This document shows positions 15,364-23,489 of a stretch of 25,128 nt of DNA, piece by piece. This DNA comes from 1162T-S-0a-05 sp050299435 (GTDB lineage Bacteria > Pseudomonadota > Gammaproteobacteria > Pseudomonadales > Cellvibrionaceae). The position numbers were made by a program, and so were the translations under genes. Positions within the stretch are counted from its first letter, which is position 1. Each line of letters begins with the position of its first letter. Location: NCBI GenBank assembly GCA_050299435.1, contig JBNKVX010000051.1:1-25128 (forward strand). The letters are read 5' to 3'. The notes beneath the pieces were generated by a model, which ran no database searches, had not been told where the DNA came from, and worked only from the letters and a program-made list of their open reading frames with translations.

Positions 15364-18300
15364 ATGTTTCTTTCAGACATCAGCATAAAAAAACCCGTTT
15401 TTGCTTCAGTTATTTCTTTCCTGTTAATTGCATTTGGAATTATAAGTTTCGAACGTTTGCAGTTGCGCGAATACCCGGATATTGATCCTCCAATAGTTTC
15501 TATACGCACTGCCTACCCGGGAGCTGCGGCCAGTGTTGTGGAAACGCGGGTAACGCAATTAATTGAAGATCGTGTTTCTGGAGTCGAAGGGATTAAATTT
15601 ATTTCCTCATCGAGTCAAGATGGACGCTCCGATATCAATATTGAATTTAACGTTGGTCGCGATATGGAATCGGCAGCCAATGATGTGCGCGACCGCGTCT
15701 CTCGAGTCTTGGACAATCTTCCCGAAGAAGCGCGTATTCCCGATGTACAGAAAGTCGACTCAAACGACAATGTCATCATGTGGTTGAATTTAACCAGTTC
15801 CGAAATGACATTGCCGGAATTAACCGATTATGCAGAACGTTATTTGGTTGATCGATTTTCCGTTATAGATGGTGTTGCGCGTGTGCGTGTCGGCGGAGGT
15901 TTGAACTTCGCGATGCGAATTTGGATTGATCGCGAAAAACTTGCTGCACACGATTTAACTGTCAGTGAAATTGAAAGAGCACTCCGTGCGGAAAATGTTG
16001 AGTTACCGGCGGGCAGTATTGAGTCTGTTGATCGCAATTTCAGTGTGCGTATAAATCGCAATTTTACCGAAGTTGAAGATTTTAGAGGCTTGGCACTAAA
16101 GAAAGGCAGTGATGGCTATGTGGTGCGCTTGGGAGATGTGGCGCGTGTAGAAAAAGGCACAGAGGAAGACCGCTTGTTTTTTAGAGGAAACGGCGAAGCT
16201 ATGGTGGGCTTGGGTATTTCTAAGCAAAGCACCGCCAATACCATTGATGTGGCCAGAGCAGCCAAAGAAGCAGCAGAAAGACTGAACCCCACGCTTCCAG
16301 AAGGGATGGAAATTCGACAAAGTTATGATTCGTCGGTTTTTGTCGAAGCGGCGATTAAGGAGGTTTATAAAACTTTATTTATCGCTGTTTTCTTTGTGAT
16401 TCTGGTTATCTATTTATTTCTCGGCAGCGCGCGCGCAATGCTGGTGCCAGCCATTACTGTTCCGGTTTCCTTGATTGCTACATTTATACTGCTGTCGCTT
16501 TGGGGTTTCACCTTAAATATGCTCACCTTGTTGGCTCTCGTCCTGGCAATTGGCTTGGTTGTGGACGACGCAATTGTGGTTTTGGAAAATATTCATCGTC
16601 GCATGGAAGAGTACCGAGAGTCTGCTTTAGTTGCGGCATTTAAAGGAACTCGCCAAGTGGGCTTTGCTGTTATCGCAACCACCTTGGTGCTCGTCGCGGT
16701 ATTTGCTCCTATTGCGGTCTTGCAGGGCGATATGGGGCGCTTGTTTTCTGAATTTGCCTTGACGATGTCTGCTGCCGTCATTTTTTCAAGTTTTGTCGCC
16801 TTAACTGCTTCGGCAATGCTCGCATCAAAAGTTTTGAAGCCTTCAGGGAAACCGTCTCGCCTTGTGCAATTGGTTGATAGGGTGTTCGTTAAGTTGCGAA
16901 CGCTTTACAAAAAAATTATTGTTGCGAGTTTGGCAAAACCTGCAATTACGCTATGTGTGTTTTTTGGGCTTATTGCACTATCTTTTTTATTCGCAAAAAT
17001 CACTCCAACAGAATTTACCCCGCGCGAAGATCGCGGTGCGTTTTTTATCATTGTGAATGGGCCTGAGGGCGCAAGCTTCAGTTACATTACACAATACATG
17101 GATGAAATCGAAAAACGTTTGATGCCTTTGGCTGAAAACGGAGAAGCGCAACGAATTTTGGTGCGGGCGCCGCGCAGTTTTGGGGGTGCAATTTCAACCT
17201 TTCACACAGGAATAGTCATTGTTGTTTTAAATGACTGGGGTGTAAGGCGCTCAGCCTTTGAGATTATGGACCAGGTGCGCAAAGAGTTGGGAGATTTGCC
17301 AGGTGTTAGAGCTTTTCCAATTATGCGTCAGGGTATTAGCCCGGATATAGGAAAGCCCGTTCAAATCACATTGGGTGGCGGTACTTATGAGGAGCTCGCG
17401 GCTTGGCGAGATGAGTTATTTGACATCATAGAAGAAAATAATCCTGGTTTCGTTGGTATTGATTCGGATTACAAACCCGGTAATCCGCAAATTCAGGTAG
17501 GAATCGATTACGATCGTGCAGCGGAATTAGGCGTTTCTGTTCAAAATATTGGGCGAACACTTGAAACAATGCTGGGTTCCAAGCGGGTGACAACTTACAT
17601 TGAAGATGGTGAAGAGTACGATGTTATTGTTGAAGGTGAACGCAAACAACAAAACCGACCCGCAGACTTACAAAATATTTATGTTCGCTCTGATCGATCT
17701 GGTGAACTGATACCCTTGGCGAATTTGATTCGATATGAAGAACGTGCTGTGACCGGTTCGCTCAATCGCTATAACCGAACCCGCGCAATCACTATTGAGG
17801 CAGACCTGGAGGAAGGTTTCAGTTTGGGTGACGCACTGCAACATCTGGAAGGGATAATTAAAGAGCATATGCCTGACCAGGTAATAGTTGATTACAAAGG
17901 AGAGTCACAGCGCTACAAGTATTCGGGCAGTTCTATTTTTCTAACTTTTGGTTTGGGTATTCTCGTAATGTTTCTTGTGATGTCCGCCCAATTTGAATCT
18001 TATTTAAGTCCATTTGTGATTATGTTTACTGTCCCTCTGGCGATTGCAGGCGGACTATTTGGAATATGGGTAACAGGAGGAACACTCAATCTCTACACCC
18101 AGATTGGCTTAATTATGCTCATTGGTTTGGCGGCGAAAAATGGCATATTGATTGTGGAATTTGCCAATCAATTACGTAACGAAGGCAAAGAAGTGTATGA
18201 CGCTGTGGTTGAGGCCTCCCTGGTTCGCTTTCGCCCAATTGTGATGACAAGCCTCACCACTGTTGCGGGCTCAGTCCCACTGATACTATCTTTCGGTGCT

Positions 18301-18471
18301 GGCGCCGAAACGCGTGAGGCGCTGGGTGTGACCTTGTTTTTTGGGGTGACGGTAGCCACACTATTTACCTTATTTGTTGTGCCGGTTGCATATAACATGT
18401 TGGCGCGCTACGTTCGGCCAGGGAATGAAGTCGAGAAAAAACTTTTGGATGAGTTGGCATCTTCGGACTAA
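15364..18471 (+). CDS. RND multidrug efflux pump, HAE-1 family inner-membrane subunit
   Basis: This is a full-length pump of 1035 residues, close to the usual size of AcrB/MexB relatives. It has a first membrane helix (about 11-28), a periplasmic porter loop, helices 2-6 with the proton-relay pair Asp401-Asp402 (VVDDAIVV), a second periplasmic loop, and helices 8-12. Lys925 (GLAAKNGI) corresponds to the AcrB Lys940 relay residue. Such pumps use the proton gradient to expel hydrophobic or amphiphilic compounds through a tripartite complex. The adaptor gene lies just upstream, but no TolC-like gene is present, so an outer-membrane channel encoded elsewhere must be used. No regulator gene is adjacent. 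The substrate range cannot be read from the sequence. Confidence 0.95.
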   Translation: MFLSDISIKKPVFASVISFLLIAFGIISFERLQLREYPDIDPPIVSIRTAYPGAAASVVETRVTQLIEDRVSGVEGIKFISSSSQDGRSDINIEFNVGRDMESAANDVRDRVSRVLDNLPEEARIPDVQKVDSNDNVIMWLNLTSSEMTLPELTDYAERYLVDRFSVIDGVARVRVGGGLNFAMRIWIDREKLAAHDLTVSEIERALRAENVELPAGSIESVDRNFSVRINRNFTEVEDFRGLALKKGSDGYVVRLGDVARVEKGTEEDRLFFRGNGEAMVGLGISKQSTANTIDVARAAKEAAERLNPTLPEGMEIRQSYDSSVFVEAAIKEVYKTLFIAVFFVILVIYLFLGSARAMLVPAITVPVSLIATFILLSLWGFTLNMLTLLALVLAIGLVVDDAIVVLENIHRRMEEYRESALVAAFKGTRQVGFAVIATTLVLVAVFAPIAVLQGDMGRLFSEFALTMSAAVIFSSFVALTASAMLASKVLKPSGKPSRLVQLVDRVFVKLRTLYKKIIVASLAKPAITLCVFFGLIALSFLFAKITPTEFTPREDRGAFFIIVNGPEGASFSYITQYMDEIEKRLMPLAENGEAQRILVRAPRSFGGAISTFHTGIVIVVLNDWGVRRSAFEIMDQVRKELGDLPGVRAFPIMRQGISPDIGKPVQITLGGGTYEELAAWRDELFDIIEENNPGFVGIDSDYKPGNPQIQVGIDYDRAAELGVSVQNIGRTLETMLGSKRVTTYIEDGEEYDVIVEGERKQQNRPADLQNIYVRSDRSGELIPLANLIRYEERAVTGSLNRYNRTRAITIEADLEEGFSLGDALQHLEGIIKEHMPDQVIVDYKGESQRYKYSGSSIFLTFGLGILVMFLVMSAQFESYLSPFVIMFTVPLAIAGGLFGIWVTGGTLNLYTQIGLIMLIGLAAKNGILIVEFANQLRNEGKEVYDAVVEASLVRFRPIVMTSLTTVAGSVPLILSFGAGAETREALGVTLFFGVTVATLFTLFVVPVAYNMLARYVRPGNEVEKKLLDELASSD

Positions 18472-18513
18472 GATCTCGGACTAAGTTCTTGGACTAAGTT
18501 CTCGGACAAAAGT
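18461..18513 (+). repeat. Four imperfect 13-bp tandem repeats across the pump stop codon
   Basis: Units start at about 18462, 18475, 18488 and 18501. Units two to four read CTCGGACTAAGTT, CTTGGACTAAGTT and CTCGGACAAAAGT. The first copy carries the TAA stop (18469-18471) and the last residues SSD. The first copy and units two and three each contain TAA. Because 13 is not a multiple of three, they give stops in several frames. It looks like slippage or a small duplication at the gene end. Confidence 0.8.
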
Positions 18514-18711
18514 CTGGCAAAAAGCGCTCATTAGAAGCTATAATTCGCCAACTTTTCCATGCCCTACATGGTTGGCCAGAATTCATTAGTTTTAATTAAC
18601 TAATGTTGATGGCAGCCACATGACATATGACTCATGAGAAGCATAGCAAGACAATATAAAGGGTAGCTTAAGTGAAAAGTCCTTCTCTTCTATCTCAAGA
18701 TGAATAAATTC

Positions 18712-18733
18712 GGGCCTTTTGGCCCTTTTTTTT
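18712..18733 (+). terminator. Rho-independent terminator
   Basis: GGGCC (18712-18716), loop TTTT, GGCCC (18721-18725), followed by eight T. It is a compact, strong hairpin that insulates the uronate genes from upstream transcription. Confidence 0.88.
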
Positions 18734-18775
18734 GTTCTCAAGTTAGGAAATGGAAGTCGCCAGGATAGAGGTTGG

Positions 18776-18852
18776 CTTGGCAGTATTGATTATGCCGAGT
18801 TGCAAATGAATATATTATACTGGCGCCGCTTTGATTCTGACGTGAAATCAAA
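18776..18852 (+). promoter_or_regulatory. Candidate uxaC promoter and operator repeats
   Basis: A -10-like TATACT (18816-18821) is followed by a perfect 7-bp inverted repeat, TTTGATT (18830-18836) and AATCAAA (18846-18852). That repeat would overlap the start of transcription, a usual place for a repressor. A second imperfect repeat, CTTGGCA (18776-18782) and TGCCGAG (18793-18799), lies upstream. No clear -35 box was found. Which regulator binds is unknown. Confidence 0.35.
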
Positions 18853-18911
18853 CTCTCACTATTCAATCCAGGCTCACATTTAGATATTAAGAATTCCAAG
18901 GTTCCTGAAAT

Positions 18912-20330
18912 ATGAAAGCGCTCGAACTGCACTCGGATAGATTATTTCCAACTGACGCAAGCACACGCGATATAGCCCGTCGGCTATATGCTGAAGTAAA
19001 AGATTTGCCAATTGTGAGTCCCCATGGTCACACAGATCCACAATGGTTTGCGGATAATCAGCCTTTTGAAAGCGCCGAAGATTTGTTGATCAAACCGGAT
19101 CACTATGTGTTTCGTATGCTGTATAGCCAAGGCCTTTCGCTGGAATCCCTGGGCATACCCGCAAAGCCTGGTGTTAAAGTGGAACAAGACGGCAGAACAA
19201 TTTGGCGTTTGTTTGCGGAGCATTACAAGTTTTTTCGCGGTACACCTTCGCGAATGTGGTTGGACTTTGTATTTAAAGAGGTGTTTGGTTTTGATCAGTT
19301 ATTGGATAAAAATAGCGCTGATGATTATTACGATCGCATTAATGCCGCATTGAAATTACCTGAATTTTTACCACGCGCGCTGTTTGAAAAATTCAATATT
19401 GAATGGTTAGCAACAACAGAATCACCGCTGGACGATTTGCGCCATCATAAAAAAATCCGAGAGAGTGGCTGGAAAGGAAATGTGATAACTGCCTATCGTC
19501 CAGACCCTGTCGTCGATCCTGAGTTTGAAAACTTTTCACAAAATGTGGCCTATCTGGGTGAAATCACTGGAGAAAATACCGATTCATATTCAGGCTATCT
19601 TGCGGCACTAAAAAATCGCCGTGCTTATTTTAAATCTTATGGGGCGACCTCTACCGACCACGGACACGCAAGTGCGGTGACCGCTGACCTACCACGCGCT
19701 GAAGCTGAAGCATTGTATGCAAAAGCATTGGCCGGGAACTGCACAGCCAAAGAAGCGGAAATATTTCGTGGTCAAATGTTGACTGAAATGGCGGGAATGA
19801 GCTTGGAGGATGGCTTAACAATGCAAATTCATCCTGGTTGCTATCGTAATCACAATGCCCAGGTTTTTGAGCGCTTTGGCCGTGATAAAGGTGCAGACAT
19901 TCCCCTGCAAACGGAATACGTTTCTGCATTAAAACCCTTATTGGATAAATATGGGAATGAATCAAAGTTGTGTATCATTTTATTTACCCTGGATGAAACC
20001 GTTTATAGTCGGGAGTTGGCTCCACTTGCGGGACATTATCCGGCCTTAAAACTTGGTCCTTCCTGGTGGTTTCATGATAGCCCTGAAGGGATGCGACGTT
20101 TTCGCGAGCAAGTCACTGAAACAGCCGGATTTTATAATACCGTGGGCTTCAATGATGACACGCGAGCATTTTTGTCTATCCCGGCGCGTCATGATGTGGC
20201 GCGCCGCATGGATTGTAATTTCCTTTCGCGTTTGGTCTCAGAAAAGCGTTTGCCGGAAGACGAGGCGGCCGAAGTTGCAGTTGATCTTGCCTACAGGCTC
20301 GCAAAAAAAGCCTACAAGTTAGGTGAATAA
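18912..20330 (+). CDS. uxaC: Uronate (glucuronate/galacturonate) isomerase
   Basis: This 472-residue enzyme converts D-glucuronate to D-fructuronate and D-galacturonate to D-tagaturonate (EC 5.3.1.12). Family signs are the N-terminal LPIVSPHGHTDPQWFADN with metal-site His38 and His40, plus KPDHYVFRMLYSQG and WLATTESPLDDLRHH. Others are MQIHPGCYRNHN, LGPSWWFHDSPEGMRRFREQ, and the end SRLVSEKRLPEDEA. The length is nearly that of the E. coli enzyme (about 470). It is a cytoplasmic amidohydrolase-superfamily barrel. The next gene starts 2 bases after its stop, so the pair is co-translated. Only a weak ribosome site (AAGG, about 10 bases upstream) is visible. Confidence 0.97.
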   Translation: MKALELHSDRLFPTDASTRDIARRLYAEVKDLPIVSPHGHTDPQWFADNQPFESAEDLLIKPDHYVFRMLYSQGLSLESLGIPAKPGVKVEQDGRTIWRLFAEHYKFFRGTPSRMWLDFVFKEVFGFDQLLDKNSADDYYDRINAALKLPEFLPRALFEKFNIEWLATTESPLDDLRHHKKIRESGWKGNVITAYRPDPVVDPEFENFSQNVAYLGEITGENTDSYSGYLAALKNRRAYFKSYGATSTDHGHASAVTADLPRAEAEALYAKALAGNCTAKEAEIFRGQMLTEMAGMSLEDGLTMQIHPGCYRNHNAQVFERFGRDKGADIPLQTEYVSALKPLLDKYGNESKLCIILFTLDETVYSRELAPLAGHYPALKLGPSWWFHDSPEGMRRFREQVTETAGFYNTVGFNDDTRAFLSIPARHDVARRMDCNFLSRLVSEKRLPEDEAAEVAVDLAYRLAKKAYKLGE

Positions 20331-20332
20331 AG

Positions 20333-21838
20333 ATGAAGAGAATTTGTTCTGCCTGGTTGATTGAAAATTCTTCGGAAGGAAACGAAAAAACAAATTTCGT
20401 ATTTCCTCGCTATGAACGCGAAAAAATTCATGCTGGCATTGTGCATCTGGGGATCGGCGCTTTTCACCGAGCACATCAGGCTTGGTATACCGAGGCAGTT
20501 TTAAATCAACAAGGTGGTGATTGGGCGATCATTGGATGCAGTTTGCGTTCGGCGAACGTAAAACAGCAGCTCGCTGATCAAGATGGTTTGTACACTTTGG
20601 TGGAGCGTGGGCCTGAGGGTGAAAAATTTCAGGTTATCGGTGCAGTTAAACAGGTGGTGGTTGGTCCGGAAAACCCCCTTGCATTGTTGGATGTGATGGC
20701 TGATGAAAAGATTAAAGTCGTCTCATTAACCGTAACAGAAAAAGGATACTGCCACGACCCGGCAACAGGGAATTTAAATTTTCAACATCCTGACATTCAA
20801 TTTGATCTGCAAAATCTTAACTCGCCTAAAACGGCGATTGGTTATTTGGTTTCTGCTTTGAACCGACGACGTAAAGCAGGTATTAAACCTTTTACGCCTT
20901 TAAGTTGCGATAATTTACCGAATAATGGAACAGTGCTACAAAACGTCATTGAACAATTTTCGGAGAAAGTAGATTCAGATCTCGCGCTTTGGATTAAAAG
21001 TGAAGTGACATTTCCGAATACAATGATCGACCGTATTGTCCCGGCCACCACAGATGCCGACCGCGAAGTCTTTGCGAAACAAACTGGTTATCGCGATGAA
21101 GGTATGGTTGTTGCGGAACCTTTCTCTCAGTGGGTGATTGAAGATAATTTTTGTAATGATCGACCAGTATGGGAGAAAGCCGGCGCCTTGTTGGTTGATG
21201 AAGTGGAGTTGTTTGAAAAAATGAAACTGCGTCTATTGAACGGTTCTCACTCGCTGTTGGCCTACTGCGGTTACCTATCAGGTAAGGAAACCATCAGTGA
21301 AGTAATGCAAGAGCCTGTTCTGGCCAAACTCGTAACATGTTTTATGGATAGGGAAGCGGGAGAAACATTGGATGTGCCGAAAGGTTTTGATGCGCAAAAT
21401 TATAAAAGAGAGCTGCGTGAACGATTTTCCAACCCCGGACTACGGCATCGCACCTGGCAAATAGCGATGGACGGGTCGCAAAAATTGCCTCAACGTTTAT
21501 TGGGAAGTTTGCGCGACCAGCTTAAAGGTCAGGGGCATATTGATATCTTGTGTATGGCGGTAGCAGCTTGGATGCGCTATGTTTCCGCAGTTGATGAGGA
21601 GGGAAAAGGAATAGAAGTACAGGATCCCTTCGCAGCGCAATTGAAATCTTGTCATCAACAACATAAAAACGATGTGGAAAAAATTGTGCATGAAATCCTA
21701 TTGATAAAAGAAATTTTTGGTGATGATTTAATAGGAGAAGCAAGATTTGTCCGTGGAGTGACGAATTTTCTTAAACAATACTATGAGCAGGGAGTGCTGA
21801 ATACCATTAAAAATTATTTTGAATCCCAAACAGCCTAG
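20333..21838 (+). CDS. uxuB: Fructuronate reductase (mannitol dehydrogenase family)
   Basis: This 501-residue NAD-dependent long-chain polyol dehydrogenase most likely reduces D-fructuronate to D-mannonate (EC 1.1.1.57). The nucleotide-binding start reads IVHLGIGAFHRAHQAWYTEAVL (about 36-57). The catalytic set of the mannitol dehydrogenase family is present as K298, N303 and H306 in KLRLLNGSH. It follows uxaC with a 2-base gap, which supports the uronate pathway role. Tagaturonate reductase (UxaB) or mannitol 2-dehydrogenase are alternatives from the same broad superfamily. The FHRAHQ motif and length favour UxuB. The mannonate dehydratase that would follow is not in the window. Confidence 0.92.
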   Translation: MKRICSAWLIENSSEGNEKTNFVFPRYEREKIHAGIVHLGIGAFHRAHQAWYTEAVLNQQGGDWAIIGCSLRSANVKQQLADQDGLYTLVERGPEGEKFQVIGAVKQVVVGPENPLALLDVMADEKIKVVSLTVTEKGYCHDPATGNLNFQHPDIQFDLQNLNSPKTAIGYLVSALNRRRKAGIKPFTPLSCDNLPNNGTVLQNVIEQFSEKVDSDLALWIKSEVTFPNTMIDRIVPATTDADREVFAKQTGYRDEGMVVAEPFSQWVIEDNFCNDRPVWEKAGALLVDEVELFEKMKLRLLNGSHSLLAYCGYLSGKETISEVMQEPVLAKLVTCFMDREAGETLDVPKGFDAQNYKRELRERFSNPGLRHRTWQIAMDGSQKLPQRLLGSLRDQLKGQGHIDILCMAVAAWMRYVSAVDEEGKGIEVQDPFAAQLKSCHQQHKNDVEKIVHEILLIKEIFGDDLIGEARFVRGVTNFLKQYYEQGVLNTIKNYFESQTA

Positions 21839-21881
21839 GTATCAGAGATACAAGTCTGCGAAAGCGGGGGTTAGTTTCTCG

Positions 21882-21910
21882 TTGTGAACTAGTATACAAT
21901 TGCTTTTAAT
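21882..21910 (+). promoter_or_regulatory. Promoter with UxuR/FadR-type operator in the spacer, for the TRAP genes
   Basis: A -35 box TTGTGA (21882-21887, four of six) and a -10 box TTTAAT (21905-21910, five of six) are spaced exactly 17 bases apart. The spacer carries TAGTATACAA (21890-21899), a near-palindrome centred on GTATAC. Hexuronate regulators of the GntR/FadR family (UxuR, ExuR) bind palindromes centred on GTATAC. A bound repressor here would block RNA polymerase. The regulator gene is not in the window. Confidence 0.5.
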
Positions 21911-21965
21911 AGAATAAATGCACCCCCTGACATCTTGGGTGATTGACGAATAAGATATAAAAATA

Positions 21966-22976
21966 ATGAATCCGAAAGCCCTTTTTTATTTCGCACGCAA
22001 AATGTATTGCGAGCATTCAAAAACTTTCCTCCTCCTTGCTCTCGTTGCACTTTCTTCCTGTGCGCAAAAAAATAACGTTCGTGTGCTCAAGATGGCACAT
22101 GCGCTACCCACAGACCATCCAGTCCATATTTCCATTATGTATTTGTCAGAACGGCTGCATGAGCTCTCAGGCGGGAAAATGCGCCTGGATGTGTATTCAG
22201 GCGGACAGCTGGGCGGTGAGCGTGAATTAATGGAGCTGGTACAAATTGGAAGCTTGGCGATGACTAAGGTTTCCTCTGGATCAATGGAGGGGTTCGTACC
22301 AGAAATGAAAGTTTTTGGTGTGCCTTATGTATTCAAAAGCGAAGAACATTTCTGGCAAGTGCTGAATGGTGAAATAGGTAAAGCATTATTACTCAAGGGC
22401 GAACGAGTACGTTTGCGTGGTTTGGGGTATTACGATGCGGGCAGTCGCAGTTTTTACACGGTCGATGAACCCGTATATACGCCTGACGATTTAAAAGGCA
22501 AAAAAATTCGGGTGATGAAAAGCCAAACCGCTGTGCAGATGGTGAGTGCCTTGGGTGGCAGCGGGACACCGATATCCTGGGGAGAGCTTTATACTGCTTT
22601 GCAGCAAGGCGTAGTAGATGGAGCAGAAAATAACCCACCCAGTTTTTACACCTCCAAGCACTATGAAGTTGCAAAATTCTATACCCTGGATGAACACACC
22701 TTTTTACCCGATATAGTTCTTATCAGCACCTATGTGTGGCATTCATTAAGTGAACAAGAACAGGTTTGGCTTCAGCAGGCAATGGATGAATCCGTCGTCT
22801 TTCAAAAGGCTTTGTGGGCCAAATCCTCGGCGGAAGCCCTGGAGGCCGTGCAGGCAAATGGCGTCACTGTAATAAGACCTGACAAAACGGCATTTTCAAG
22901 TCGTGTTAAAAGTATGCATGAAGACATGAAAGATACACCAGCCTACGAATTCATTCAGCGAATACAGGCATTATAG
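21966..22976 (+). CDS. TRAP transporter solute-binding subunit (DctP family), probable hexuronate binder, lipoprotein-like
   Basis: This 336-residue extracytoplasmic binding protein belongs to a sodium-driven TRAP transporter. DctP signatures are MAHALPTDHPVHIS, FSGGQLGGERE-like YSGGQLGGERELMELVQIGSLAM, the KGKKIRVMKS strand with the conserved carboxylate-binding Arg, and WGELYTALQQGVVDGAENNP. The leader ends ALSSC, which fits a lipobox with Cys32, so the mature protein may be lipid-anchored rather than free. The uronate genes just upstream suggest glucuronate or galacturonate as ligand. The start at 21966 has only a weak ribosome site. ATG 22002 would give a shorter but still complete signal sequence and cannot be excluded. 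Confidence 0.93.
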   Translation: MNPKALFYFARKMYCEHSKTFLLLALVALSSCAQKNNVRVLKMAHALPTDHPVHISIMYLSERLHELSGGKMRLDVYSGGQLGGERELMELVQIGSLAMTKVSSGSMEGFVPEMKVFGVPYVFKSEEHFWQVLNGEIGKALLLKGERVRLRGLGYYDAGSRSFYTVDEPVYTPDDLKGKKIRVMKSQTAVQMVSALGGSGTPISWGELYTALQQGVVDGAENNPPSFYTSKHYEVAKFYTLDEHTFLPDIVLISTYVWHSLSEQEQVWLQQAMDESVVFQKALWAKSSAEALEAVQANGVTVIRPDKTAFSSRVKSMHEDMKDTPAYEFIQRIQAL

Positions 22977-22982
22977 CGGCCT

Positions 22983-23468
22983 ATGAAAAATTTAATTCAA
23001 AAAATTGATTGGTGTGTTGCACGTTTTGTGTCGGCTTTGATGGCCTTGCTGGTGGTGGATGTAAGTTGGCAAGTTGTCTCGCGATTTATAATGAATAAAC
23101 CTAGCGTTTACACTGAAGAGCTGGCGTTATTTCTTGTGCTTTGGATTGCTTTGCTCGGTGCGGCCTACACCTATCGTAGGGGTGCTCATCTGGGCTTGGA
23201 TATTTTGGTCGAAAAGCTAAATGGAACAAAAAAAGTTGTGGCTGAGAAATTTGCTGATTTTGTTTGTCTGATTTTTGCTCTGCTTGTTTTGGTATACGGC
23301 GGCTGGGAGTTGGTTGTGCTGAATATACAGTTAGAGCAGACTTCTGCTGCCTTACAAATGAAAATATGGATTGTTTATAGTGTTATCCCACTCAGTGGAT
23401 TATTGATTTCGCTCTACGCCTTAGAGCGAATTGTGTATGGAGTAAGGCCAGAGCTTGAAAGTAAATAA
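22983..23468 (+). CDS. TRAP transporter small membrane subunit (DctQ family)
   Basis: This 161-residue protein has four hydrophobic segments (about 12-35, 48-66, 88-110 and 129-148). DctQ hallmarks include VSWQVVSRFIMNKPSVYTEELALFLVLWIALLGAA and a short helix-flanked RRGAHLGLDILVEKL. It pairs with the large membrane subunit to form the transport unit. It starts 6 bases after the binding-protein stop and ends 21 bases before the large-subunit gene, so the three are one operon. Confidence 0.93.
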   Translation: MKNLIQKIDWCVARFVSALMALLVVDVSWQVVSRFIMNKPSVYTEELALFLVLWIALLGAAYTYRRGAHLGLDILVEKLNGTKKVVAEKFADFVCLIFALLVLVYGGWELVVLNIQLEQTSAALQMKIWIVYSVIPLSGLLISLYALERIVYGVRPELESK

Positions 23469-23489
23469 TAAGAAAGAGGAAGTTTAACA

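Larger units (their letters stand above)
18472..18911. other. 440-base intergenic region between the efflux pump and uxaC
   Basis: I see no credible coding frame here. It holds the tandem repeats next to the pump gene, an inverted repeat CATTAGTT-N6-AACTAATG (18584-18605), a rho-independent terminator (18712-18733), and a probable uxaC promoter/operator zone (18776-18852). The terminator is 240 bases after the pump stop, so the message has a long 3' tail or there is a small unannotated transcript between 18514 and 18711. Confidence 0.6.

Noticed and set aside
21839..21851. GTATC-AGA-GATAC hairpin right after the uxuB stop as a terminator.
   Set aside because: The stem is only 5 bp and AT-rich, with no T run after it.
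21866..21927. GGGGGT and ACCCCC arms around the TRAP promoter as a regulatory loop.
   Set aside because: The arms are six bases long and about 50 bases apart, so chance is enough to explain them.
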